Below are positions 27,266 through 37,400 of a DNA stretch of 64,000 nt, piece by piece (position 1 is the stretch's first letter; every line of letters begins with the position of its first letter). A program made the position numbers and the translations under genes. The notes beneath the pieces were generated by a model that made no database searches, had not been told where the DNA came from, and saw only the letters and a list, made by a program, of their open reading frames with translations. The stretch spans positions 401,001 to 465,000 of the forward strand of contig NZ_JAQNDK010000006.1 of the NCBI RefSeq assembly GCF_028368935.1, read 5' to 3'. The DNA is from Sorangium aterium. GTDB lineage: Bacteria; Myxococcota_A; Polyangia; Polyangiales; Polyangiaceae.

Positions 27266-29643
27266 GGATGCTCGGTGGTGGTGGGGCGCTCCCCTCGCGC
27301 CGACGGGCCGCGGGCGGCCGCGACGAGGATCTGGCCGAGCGATATCCCGCCGTCGTTCGGCGGGACCAGCCGGTGGCAATACGGGGTGAGCCCCTCGCTC
27401 TTCAGGCGTCGGAGCGCGTTGATCAGGACGAACTCGTTCATGAAGACTCCGCCGCTCATGACCACGCGGCGCACGTCGAACGTATCGGCCAGGCGCAGGC
27501 ACACCGCGGCGATCACGTCCACGATCGTCGAGTGGAACCGGCGGCTGAGGTGCGCGGGCGTGGCGTCCGGCTCGTCGAGCGCGCGCAGGAGATCCCGGAC
27601 GAGAGGGCGGTAGTCGACCACGAGGCGGCCGTCCCGCTCGTCTATCCCGTACTGGAGCGGCGGCGCGGTCCGGAAGTCCCTGTCGAGCAGCGCCTCCATC
27701 TCGATGGCGGCCTGCGCCTCGTACTCGACCTCGTGGCAGATGCGGAGGAGCGAGGACACGCCGTCGAACAGCCGGCCCATGCTCGTCGTGGCCGTCGCGT
27801 TCAGCCTCCGCTGGGCCATCTTCACGAAGACGTCGCGGCGCTCCTCCGCGACGTCCATGAGCGCCGGGACGCGGATCCCGCCGAGCTCGTCCCCGAACGT
27901 CTCCACGAGCAGCGAGATCGCGACGCGGATGGGCTCCTTGACCGCCTTGTCGCCGCCGAGGAGGTACATCGGCCGGAGGTGGCCGGCGCGCACGAATTCA
28001 CGGTAGTCGCCGACCAGGAACTCGCCGCCCCAGATGCTGTCGTCGAGGCCGTAGCCGGAGCCGTCGAAGATGACGCCGATCACCCGCTCGTTCAGCCCGT
28101 TCTCGGCCATGCAGGCGGCCATGTGGGCGTGGTGGTGCTGCACCGTCGCGACCTCCGCGCCAGCCTGGCGTTTCGCCGCCCGCGTGGAGCGGAACGCCGG
28201 GTGCATATCGCAAGCGACCGTGTCCGTCTGCACGGACAGGAGCCGCTGGACGTGCGACGAACAGTCGATGTGCGCGCCGAACGTCGCGTCGTTCTTGAGA
28301 TCGCCGATGTGCTGGCTGATGAAGACCTGGTTGTCCTTGCCGACGGCGACGGTGGTCTTCAGCTCGCCGCCCAGGGCGACGACCGCACCGACGTTCTGCG
28401 GGAGGTGGATCGGATACGGCGCATAGCCGCGCGAGCGGCGGATGAACGAGACGAGCGGCGCGTCGAGCCCCTCCGCCTCCGTGAGCCGAACGACGGAGTC
28501 GTCGACGCGTGTCCGGATATCGCGGTCGTGCAGGACGAAGTAATCCGCGATGTCGCGCAGCTGCGAGAGCGCCGTGTCGTTGTCGAACGCGATGGGGTGT
28601 CCGGAGAGGTTCCCGCTCGTCATGACGAGGACGTCGAGCGCCGGGTCCTCGAGCAGGAGGTAGTGCAGCGGCGTCGAGGGCAGCATGACGCCGAAGCTCG
28701 GGTTCCTCGGGGCGATCGCCTCGGACAGGGCGCCTGGCCGCCTGCGCAGGAGCACGATGGGGCGCTGCCGGCTCTCGAGCAGCGCCCGCTCCGGGTCGCT
28801 GAGCGAGACATGGCGGCTCGCCGCCTCGGCGTCGGCCACCATGATCGCGAACGGCTTGGCGTCGCGGCGCTTGCGCCGGCGCAGCTCCCGCACCGCCGCC
28901 TCGTTGCGCGCGTCCGCGACGAGGTGGAAGCCGCCGAGGCTCTTCACAGCGAAGAGCGCGCCCTCGCGGAGCCGCTCGATGGCGAAGCGCACCGCGTCCT
29001 CCGCCTCGATCGGCGCGCCGAGCCGATCGGTGAGCGTGAGCCGGGGGCCGCACGCGGGGCACGCGTTCGGCTGCGCGTGGTAGCGCCGATCCTCGATGTC
29101 CTCGTACTCGTGCGCGCACGCGGGGCACATCGGGAAGCTCTTCATCGTTGTCTGCGGCCGGTCGTACGGCATGTCGCAGATGATCGAGTAGCGCGGCCCG
29201 CAATGCGTGCAGTTGATGAACGGGTAGCGGTGGCGGCGGTTCGAAGGGTCCCTGAGCTCCCGCAGGCACTCGGCGCAGACGTCCGAGTCGGGCGGGATGA
29301 GCGTGTCGGTGCTGCGCAGATCCACGCTGCCGCGGATCTGGAAGTCGTCGTACCGGGGGGCGGGCTCGGCGAGCGCTTCCTCACGGACGCCCGTGATCCG
29401 GGCGAGCGGCGGCGGCGACTCGACGAGCGCGCGCAGGAACGCCTGGATCGCCTCGTCGCCGGCCTGCAGCTCGAGCAGCACGCCGCGGGAGTCGTTGAGG
29501 ACCCAGCCGCGCGCCCCGACGGCGCGGGCGAGCCGGTGCACGAAGGGCCGGAAGCCGACGCCCTGGACGATGCCCGAGACCCGGAATCGGCGGGTCACGA
29601 TCACCGGCCGCGCGTCAGCAGAGTCGGGGGAGTTCGGCTCCAT
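27262..29643 (-). CDS. hypF: HypF-type carbamoyltransferase
   Basis: 793 residues with the full HypF domain order: acylphosphatase (RFRVSGIVQGVGFRPFVHRLA, near 20), two zinc-finger Cys clusters (CAECLRELRD, INCTHCGPRYS, CPACAHEYED, CPACGPRL), a YrdC domain (GALFAVKSLGGFHLVADA) and a Kae1-like domain (VQHHHAHMAACMAENGL, GVIFDGSGYGLDDSIWGGE). Known role: transfers the carbamoyl group of carbamoyl phosphate, via carbamoyladenylate, to the C-terminal Cys of HypE. No HypC, HypD or hydrogenase gene is in the window. ATG at 29643 follows GAGGAGC; the gene overlaps hypE by 29 bases. Confidence 0.93.
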   Translation of the reverse strand: MEPNSPDSADARPVIVTRRFRVSGIVQGVGFRPFVHRLARAVGARGWVLNDSRGVLLELQAGDEAIQAFLRALVESPPPLARITGVREEALAEPAPRYDDFQIRGSVDLRSTDTLIPPDSDVCAECLRELRDPSNRRHRYPFINCTHCGPRYSIICDMPYDRPQTTMKSFPMCPACAHEYEDIEDRRYHAQPNACPACGPRLTLTDRLGAPIEAEDAVRFAIERLREGALFAVKSLGGFHLVADARNEAAVRELRRRKRRDAKPFAIMVADAEAASRHVSLSDPERALLESRQRPIVLLRRRPGALSEAIAPRNPSFGVMLPSTPLHYLLLEDPALDVLVMTSGNLSGHPIAFDNDTALSQLRDIADYFVLHDRDIRTRVDDSVVRLTEAEGLDAPLVSFIRRSRGYAPYPIHLPQNVGAVVALGGELKTTVAVGKDNQVFISQHIGDLKNDATFGAHIDCSSHVQRLLSVQTDTVACDMHPAFRSTRAAKRQAGAEVATVQHHHAHMAACMAENGLNERVIGVIFDGSGYGLDDSIWGGEFLVGDYREFVRAGHLRPMYLLGGDKAVKEPIRVAISLLVETFGDELGGIRVPALMDVAEERRDVFVKMAQRRLNATATTSMGRLFDGVSSLLRICHEVEYEAQAAIEMEALLDRDFRTAPPLQYGIDERDGRLVVDYRPLVRDLLRALDEPDATPAHLSRRFHSTIVDVIAAVCLRLADTFDVRRVVMSGGVFMNEFVLINALRRLKSEGLTPYCHRLVPPNDGGISLGQILVAAARGPSARGERPTTTEHP

Positions 29644-30643
29644 AAAGCTCCTCGAGCAGGGTTTGAGTCCCATCGGGCTCGGTCATGGACACGACGGGCT
29701 CCGTCGCGGCCTTGACCTCCCCGATGACCGCCGCGTTGCGGCCGTAGGGGTGCGCGCGGAGGATCCCGAGCACGTCGCCCGCCTTGTCCGCCTCGACGAA
29801 CAGGCAGAGGCACCCCTCGTTGGCGAGGTGGATGAGGTTGATGCCGAGCATGTCGGCCGCCATGACCGCCTCCGGCAGCACGGGCAGCGCCGCGCGCGCG
29901 AAGGAGAGCTCGGCGCCCGACGCGCGGGCGAACTCGTGGAGGACGGCGCACAGGCCGCCGCGCGTCACGTCGCGGATGGCCGCCACGGCGCCCTGGGGCA
30001 CGCCCTTGAGGACCGCGTCGATGAGCCCGTTGAGCGGCGCGCAGTCGCTCTGCACCCGCTTCTCGAAGCCGAGCCCCTCGCGGACCGAGAGCAGGTGGAT
30101 GGAGTGGTTGCCGAGATACCCGCTCACGATGATCTTGTGCCCCGGCCGCACGGCGCGGCTCACGAGCGGCGGGCGCTCGAAGACGCCCACGCCGGCCGTG
30201 TTCATGAAGAGCCGGTCTGCCTCGCCCTTGCCGACGACCTTGGTGTCGCCGGCGACGATCTTCACGCCGGCCTCCTTCGCCGCGTCGCGCGCCGACTCGA
30301 GGGCTCGGACGAGCAAGGGGATCGGGAAGCCCGCCTCGATGATGAGGCCCAGGGTCAGGTAGAGGGGCCTCGCGCCGCTGACCGCGAGATCGTTGACGGT
30401 GCCGCAGACGGCGACCTTGCCGATATCGCCGTTGCCGAAGAACAGCGGCGTGACCACGAACGAGTCCGTGGTGACGGCGATCCGGCCGGTGGGCACCTCC
30501 AGGATCGCGCTGTCCTCCATCGCGCCGATGTACGTGTCGCCGAGCGTCGCGGCGATCCGCTCGACGAGCTCTCGGCTCAGGCGGGCGCCCGTCCCGTGGT
30601 CGAGGACGACCTCTTCGTTCTCTTTCGCGTGTTCTTTCGTCAT
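29615..30643 (-). CDS. hypE: HypE-type carbamoyl dehydratase
   Basis: 342 residues of the AIR-synthase-like HypE fold: N-terminal VLDHGTGARLSRELVE, AVTTDSFVVTPLFFGNGDIGKVAVCGTVNDLAVSGARP, VAGDTKVVGKG, RDVTRGGLCAVLHEFA. It ends in PRLC, keeping the terminal Cys (usually PRIC) that receives the carbamoyl group and is dehydrated with ATP to a thiocyanate. All key parts look intact, so cyanide-equivalent production is plausible. GGAG lies six bases before the ATG. A hairpin separates it from the isochorismatase-like gene upstream. Confidence 0.93.
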   Translation of the reverse strand: MTKEHAKENEEVVLDHGTGARLSRELVERIAATLGDTYIGAMEDSAILEVPTGRIAVTTDSFVVTPLFFGNGDIGKVAVCGTVNDLAVSGARPLYLTLGLIIEAGFPIPLLVRALESARDAAKEAGVKIVAGDTKVVGKGEADRLFMNTAGVGVFERPPLVSRAVRPGHKIIVSGYLGNHSIHLLSVREGLGFEKRVQSDCAPLNGLIDAVLKGVPQGAVAAIRDVTRGGLCAVLHEFARASGAELSFARAALPVLPEAVMAADMLGINLIHLANEGCLCLFVEADKAGDVLGILRAHPYGRNAAVIGEVKAATEPVVSMTEPDGTQTLLEELYGAELPRLC

Positions 30644-30661
30644 GTGAGGCTCCAGCGTTGG

Positions 30662-30679
30662 CACCGCAGAGCTGCGGTG
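30662..30679. promoter_or_regulatory. Perfect palindrome upstream of hypE
   Basis: CACCGCAGAGCTGCGGTG has two 8-bp complementary arms around a two-base centre and ends 19 bases before the hypE start. It could be a protein-binding operator or fold in the mRNA leader close to the ribosome site. No regulator can be assigned. Confidence 0.45.
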
Positions 30680-30693
30680 AGGGTCGAGAAAGA

Positions 30694-30723
30694 GACGAGG
30701 CCGCCCGGCTCCGCGGCCTCGTC
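30694..30723 (-). terminator. Intrinsic terminator or attenuator between isochorismatase-like gene and hypE
   Basis: Perfect 11-bp stem (GACGAGGCCGC / GCGGCCTCGTC) with an eight-base loop, eight bases after the isochorismatase-like stop. On the minus strand the stem is followed by TCTTTCTC, a short pyrimidine tract. It may end most NRPS-operon transcripts before hypE, or lower expression of the three distal genes. Confidence 0.6.
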
Positions 30724-30731
30724 GTGCCGTG

Positions 30732-31322
30732 TCAGCCGAGCAGCTCTTCCCGGCTCGGCAGGTCGTCGCTCTGGCGCAGGCGCTTGATGATCTCCGCGCC
30801 GGGGGCGATCGCCGCGCAGTACGACGCCATCCACTCGAGGGAGCGCTTCTTGTCCTCCTCCTTGAGGGAGAACACGCCATCCTCGGGGACCCACACCTTG
30901 TACCCGCGGAAGAAGCCGTCCGCCGCCGTGGTCTGCACGCAGATCTGGGTCTGGATGCCCGTGACGAGGATCGTCTTGACGCCGAGCTCCTTCAGCTTGT
31001 CGTCGAGGGGCGTCTCGTAGAACCCGCTGTCGCGGTGCTTGACCATCACGATGTCGGACGGATGGACGAAGTCCTTGATCAGCTCGGCGTTGGGCGTGCC
31101 CTTGATCGCCGGGATGTCCTTCCCGCGGAAGCGGCGCTGGATCTGCGGATCGGCCGGATCGTTGATGAGCTGGAGGTGGACGACGACGTGCCCCAGGGCG
31201 CGGATGGCGCCGAGGAACATGTTGAACTGCGGCGCCACCCTGGAGAGGAGCTCGCGACCTCCCGGCATCTTGTCGATGAACTCGTACTGAAGGTCGTTGG
31301 TGAGCACTGCGATGTTGGGCAT
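30732..31322 (-). CDS. Isochorismatase-fold cysteine hydrolase
   Basis: 196 residues. The catalytic triad of the family is readable: Asp in AVLTNDLQYEF, Lys in IVMVKHRDSGF and Cys in TGIQTQICVQTTAADGFFRGY. Related enzymes hydrolyse isochorismate, nicotinamide, N-carbamoylsarcosine or ureidoacrylate. No isochorismate synthase or aryl carrier is present, so classical siderophore salicylate/DHB chemistry is unlikely. A carbamoyl/ureido substrate would suit the neighbouring carbamoyltransferase, but this is inference. The start at 31322 follows AGAGGATC. It is the first gene after the NRPS. Confidence 0.85.
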   Translation of the reverse strand: MPNIAVLTNDLQYEFIDKMPGGRELLSRVAPQFNMFLGAIRALGHVVVHLQLINDPADPQIQRRFRGKDIPAIKGTPNAELIKDFVHPSDIVMVKHRDSGFYETPLDDKLKELGVKTILVTGIQTQICVQTTAADGFFRGYKVWVPEDGVFSLKEEDKKRSLEWMASYCAAIAPGAEIIKRLRQSDDLPSREELLG

Positions 31323-31428
31323 GATGATCCTCTTGGATTCGGTTGATGGATTCGAGACGAGACAGTCAAAGGCCCTTGCCTGGCAACGAGCGCGGCAGGG
31401 CGGCGAAGCGCGGCGGCGCGAGCGCCGA

Positions 31429-34400
31429 TCACCCCGGCGGCCGGGCGGCTCCGGCGCCTTCGCGCGGGGCGCCGGGGTCCGCCTCGAGCAGCGCGGCCCG
31501 GATGCGCTCGGCGAGCGCGCCGACGTGCGGTCTGCGGAGCAGCGTGTAGTGGTCGCCGGCCGCGACGTGGCTCCGCAGGCCGGGGGCCCACTTCGCCCAC
31601 GCGGGGCGCGGATCCCTGCGCGGCGAGGCCTCGGCGCGGAAGAGCTCCACGCGGGCCGAGACCTCGCCGGGGGTGTAGCGCGCGAGCAGCGCCGCGTTCC
31701 GCTGGAAGGCGTCGAGCAGGGCATCCAGCTCGCCGAGCGTCGTCCCGCGGGGCAGCGCGCCGAGCTCCTGCGCGCGCGCTAGCAGCCACGCGGCGTCGGC
31801 CGCGCCGCCGTCCGGCCCGGCGAGCGCCGCGGCGGCCGGCGCGCCCGCGATCCGCGCGAGATCCGCGGCGAACTGAGCGATCGGCGGGAGGTCGTCGCCG
31901 GGCTCGTCGAACGGGGGGAGGTACGCGTCCACGAGGACGACGGCGGCCACGCTGCGCCCGCCGCGCTCGAGGACGCGCGCCATCTCGAACGCCACCACGC
32001 CGCCCATCGACCAGCCGCCGAGCAGGTACGGCCCCTCGGGCTGGACGCGGCGGAGCTCCTCGCAGTACGCCTCGGCCATCTCACCGACGCTGGCGAGCGG
32101 ACGCGGGGGGGTCTCCAGCCCGAACGCCTGGATGCCGTAGAAGGGCCGATCCCGCCCGAGCTCGCGCGCGAGATCCGCGTAGCAGAGGACGTTGCCGCCG
32201 ATGGGGTGAACGAAGAAGAGCGGCGCGCGGGCGCCCCCTTCGTGGAGCGGGACCACGACGGAGGCGCGGCCCCGCGGCGCTCCCCGATCCTCGCGCAGGA
32301 GCGCCGCGAGGCCCTCCACGGTCGGCGCGCGGAACAGGCTGGTGAGCGGCAGATCGCGGCCGAAGCGCCCGCGGATCTCGGCCATGAGCCGCACCGCGAG
32401 CAGCGAGTGCCCGCCGAGCGAGAAGAAGTCGTCGGTCACGCCGACGCCGCCCTCGCCGAGGAGCTCCTCGAACAGCGCGCAGAGCTCGAGCTCGAGCCCG
32501 GTCCTCGGCGGGACGCGCGCTCCGCCCGCGAGCGCCGCGAGCGCCGCGGGCACGGAGGCGGCGAGCGCCCGGCGATCGATCTTGCCGCTCGGGGTCTGCG
32601 GCCACCGCTCGACCGGCGCGATGACCGGCGGGACCATGTAGTCGGGCAGCCGATCGGACAGGTACCCGCGCAGCGCCTCGCTCGCCGCGGCGCGCCCGCC
32701 GCGCGGGATGAAGAAGGCCGCGAGCCGCACGTCGCCCGGGGCGTGCTCCCGGGTGACCACCGCCGCCTCGGTCACGTCGGGGTGCGACGCGAGCACCGCC
32801 TCGATCTCGCCGAGCTCGATCCGGAAGCCCCGGATCTTGACCTGCTCGTCGAGCCGGCCGAGGAAGTCGATCTCGCCGCTCGGCAGCCACCGCACGAGAT
32901 CGCCCGTGCGGTAGAGCCGCGCGCCCTGCGCCTCGGGGAACGCCGCGCGCACGAAGCGCGCCGCGGTGAGGTCGTCGCGGTTCAGGTAGCCCCGCGCGAG
33001 GCCGATCCCGCCGATGTGGAGCTCGCCGGGGATGCCGACGGGCGCCGGCTGGCCCCGCGGGTCGAGCACGTACGTCTGCGTGTTCGGCAGCGGGCGGCCG
33101 ATCGTGGGCCGCGCGACGTCGGGCGCGTACTCGGCCGCGGTCGCGAGCACCGTCGCCTCGGTGGGGCCGTATCCGTTGACGAACCGCCGGCCGCGCGCCC
33201 ACCGCCGCGGCAGCTCCGCGGGGCACACCTCGCCGGCAACGCACAGCACGCGCAGGTCCGGGAGCGTGTCGAAGCCGACCGCCATGAGCGCCGAGGGGGT
33301 CAGCGACGCCACCTGGATCCGCTGCTCGCGCAGGAGGTCGACGAGCCCGGGCCCGGGCATCAGCGCCTCGGCGCGCGCGAGGCACACGACGCCGCCCGCG
33401 GAGAGCGGCACGAAGATCTCCATCACGGAGACGTCGAAGCTCAGCCGGGTGAACTGGAGGACGCGGGTCCCCGGCTCGACGCCGAGCAGCTTGCGCTGCG
33501 CAACGGCGAACGCGGAGAGCGAGCGGTGCTCGATGAGCACCCCCTTCGGGCGCCCTGTCGAGCCGGAGGTGTAGATGACGTACGCGAGGTCCTCGGGGAG
33601 CGACCCGGCGTCGGGGGCGTCGGCCCGCTCGTGCGGGAAGGCGGGCTCGCTCTCCCCGAGCCGCACGACAGGCGGCAGCGCCGCGGGCAGCGCGGCGAGG
33701 AGCTCCGGCTCGGCGATGAGCAGCGCGGGGCGCGCGTCCTCGATCATGAAGGCGAGCCGATCGCGCGGGTAGGTCGGGTCGAGCGGCACGTACGCGCCGC
33801 CGGCCTTCAGCACCGCGAGGAGCGCGACGATCATGTTGGGCGAGCGCGGCAGGCACACGCCGACCAGCGCGCCGCGCCGCACGCCGCGGGCGCGGAGGTG
33901 GTGCGCGAGCTGGTTGGCCCGGCGGTCGAGCTCGCCGTAGCTCACCGTCGCCCCCTCGAAGAGGAGCGCGGCCCGCCCGGGCGCCTCCCTGGCCTGCGCC
34001 TCGAACAGGCGGTGCGCGCACGCGGCCTCCGGGGCGGGCTGCGCCGATCGGCCCCCGCTGAACGCGTGCACCACGAGGTCGCGCTCGTCGCGCCCGAGCA
34101 GCGGCAGGTCGCCGACGCGCAGCTCGGGCTGCGCGGCGCTCGCCGCGAGCAGGGCCTCGAGGTGGCCCCGCCAGCGCTCGATCGTGGCCCTGTCGAACAG
34201 GTCGGCGCTGAACTCGATGCCGCCGGAGACGGCCTTGTCGTCCTCCTCGAGCGCGAGCAGGAGGTCGAACTTCGCTGTCGCCGTGTCGACCTCGAACGGC
34301 GAGGCGTCGAGGTCGCCGAGCCTCCGCGGGCGCTCCGGCGCGCCCTGGAACGCGAAGGCCGCCTGGAAGAGCGGGGTGCGGCCGAGGTCGCGCTTGACCT

Positions 34401-37400
34401 GAAGGGCGTCGACGACCTGCTCGAACGGGACGTCCTGGTTCTCCTGGGCCTCGAGCGTCGCCTGCCGGACCCGCCGCACGAGCTCGACGAACGTGGGGTC
34501 GTCGTCGACGCGGACGCGCAGGACGAGCAGGTTCACGAAGAAGCCGACGAGCGGCTCCATCTCGACCTGCGTGCGGCCGGAGACCGGCGAGCCGACGGCC
34601 ACGCCGGCGCGGCCCGTGTAGCGGTGCAGGAGGGCGACGAAGCCGGCGAGGAGCACCATGAACATCGTCGCGCCCTCGCGCCTGCCGAGCGCGCGGAGGG
34701 CCTCGACGAGCGGCGCGGGCAGGCTCACCGGGACGGTGTCGCCGCGGTGAGAGAGGGCGCTGCCGCGCGGCCTGTCGGTGGGGAGCTCGAGCGGCTCCAG
34801 GTCGGACAGCTGCCGCTTCCAGTACTCGAGCTGCCCCCGCCATGCGTCGGCCTGGGCGCGCTGCCAGATCGCGACGTCGGCGTACTGCACCTGGAGGGGC
34901 GGCAGATCCGGCGCGTGGCCAGCCCGCGCGGCCTCGTAGAAGGCGGACAGGTCGCGGAACAGGACGGGGATCGAGCCGCCGTCGCAGGCGATGTGGTGCG
35001 CCGTGACGAGCAGCACGTGCGCCTCGTCGGAGAGGCGGATCAGCGCCGCGCGGATCGGCAGGCTCGAGGCGAGATCGAACGGCCGCCGCGCCTCCTCCTC
35101 CGCGGCGCGCTGCGCCGCCCGGTCCCGCTCGTGCCGGGGGACGGCGGACAGGTCGACGAGCCGCAGCTCGAGGCGCGCCTCGGGGAGCACGACCTGGAAC
35201 GGCTGGCCGTCGCGCGCCTCGATCCGGGTGCGCAGCGCCTCGTGGCGCGCGACCACCCGATCGAGGCTCCGCTCCAGGGCGGCGCGGTCGAGCGGCCCGC
35301 GGAGCAGCACCCCGATCGGCATGTTGTAGACCGCCGTGCCCGGCTGGAGCGCCTCGATGAACCAGAGGCGCTGCTGGGCGTGGGACAGCGGCGCGTCGCC
35401 GCCGCGGGGCGCCGGGCGGAGCGGCTCGGGCGCGCCGCGGCGCCCGTCCAGCCTCGCCCGATCGATGCGCTCGGCGAGGGCGGCGACCGTCGGCGCGTCG
35501 AACGCGGCGCGCAGCGGCAGATCGACGCCGAACAGCCGTCGCGCGCGCGCGATCACCTGGACCGCGAGGAGGGAGTGCCCTCCGAGCGCGAAGAAGTCGT
35601 CGGTCGTCCCGATGCCGCCGCGGCCGAGCACCTCGCCCCAGACGCCCGCGAGGGCCTGCTCGGTCGGCGTCGCCGGCGCGCGCCGCGCCTCGCCCGCGAT
35701 CTCCGGCGCGATCTCCGGTCGACTGGGCGCCGGGAGCGCCTTCCTGTCCACCTTGCCGTTGGCGTTGAGCGGCCAGGCGTCGAGCTCGACGAAGGCGGAC
35801 GGGACGAACGGCTCCGGCAGCCGCTCGGCGACGAGCGCCCGCAGCGCCTGCGCGTCCACTGGCCGCCGGACGAGGAGGTAGGCGACGAGCCAGCGGCCCG
35901 AGGGGCCGTCGTCCCGCGCGAGCACGAGCGCCTCGCGCACGTCCGGGTGCGCCGCGAGCGCGGCCTCGGTCTCCGCCGGCTCGACGCGGAAGCCGCGGAT
36001 CTTCACCTGATGATCGAGCCGCCCGAGGTACTCGAGCTCTCCGCTCGCGAGCCAGCGCGCGCGGTCGCCGGTGCGGTACATCCGCGCGCCGTGGGCCTCC
36101 TCGAGCGGGCAGGGGACGAACCGCTCGGCCGTCAGCTCGTCGCGCCCCAGGTAGCCGCGCGCGACGCCCGCGCCGGCGATGTAGAGCTCCCCGGCGACGC
36201 CGACGGGCACCGGCTGCAGCCGCGCGTCGAGCACGTAGACCTGGGTGTGGTCGATGGGCCTGCCGATCGTCGGGCGCGCCGCGGCGGTCACTGTCGCGCC
36301 TGTCGAGTACGTCGTGGTCTCGCTGGGGCCGTAGAGGTTCAGGAGCCACTCGACGTGCGGCAGCGCGAGCACGTCGCGCGCGAGCGAAGCGCGGAGCGGC
36401 TCGCCGGCGAGGCACACGGTCCGCACCGACCCGGGGATGCCCGACACCGCGAGGAGCGCCGCCGCGGCGGAGGGCACCGTGTTGACGAGCGTGACCTCGT
36501 CGCGGCGCCGGTGCGCGGGCAGCGCGAGCGCGTCGTCGGCGAGGACGATCTTGCCGCCCCAGCAGAGCGGGACGACGAGCTCGAAGACCGAGAGATCGAA
36601 GCACGTGGACGTGGACGCGAGCACGCCCGCGAGCTCGTGATCCGAGAACGTCCGCCTGGCCCACCACGCGAGCGCGACGGCCTGGCGGTGTTCGATCACG
36701 ACGGCCTTGGGCCGGCCCGTCGAGCCGGAGGTGTAGATGAGGTACGCCGCCTGGTCCGGCCGCCCCGCCGGCAGCGCGTCGCCCGCCCCGCCCTGCGCGT
36801 CCTCCGCGCCCGCGACGATCTCGTCGAGCAGGAGCACCTCGGCCGACCCTGCCGGCACGAGCCCCGACAGCGCGCTCTCGGTCACGAGCAGGTGCGCCGC
36901 AGCGTCCTCCAGGATCACCTGCAGCCGCTGCCGCGGGTAGCCCGGGTCGAGCGGCACGTGGACGCCGCCGGCCTTGAAGATGGCCCAGAGGGCCACGACC
37001 ATGTCGAGCGTCCGCCGCACGCACAGGCCCACGCGCGTCTCCGGCCGCACGCCGAGCGCGCGCAGCCGCCGGGCGAGCGCGTCGGCGCGGCGGCGGAGCT
37101 CGCGGTACGTGAGCTCGCCGGCCTCGGACGCCACGGCCACGGCCCCGGGCGACCGCTCGGCCTGCGCGTCGAAGAGCTCGTGCAGGCACGCGGCGGGCGG
37201 CGGCGGCGCGCTCGTCGCGTTCCACGCGATGAGGAGCTCGCGCCGCTCGCCCGCCGTGAGGAGCGGGAGCTCGGCGACCCGCGCCTCCGGGGCCGCGGCC
37301 ACGGCGCGGAGGATCGTCTCGTAGTGCCCCGCGAGCCGCGCGGCGGTCTCGGGGTCGAACAGGTCGAGATCGAACTCGAGGGCGCCCTCGATCGCGTCGC

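Noticed and set aside
30732-31322. Isochorismatase of a catecholate siderophore pathway
   Set aside because: No aryl carrier domain, isochorismate synthase, DHB dehydrogenase or aryl-AMP ligase is present; only the fold is supported.
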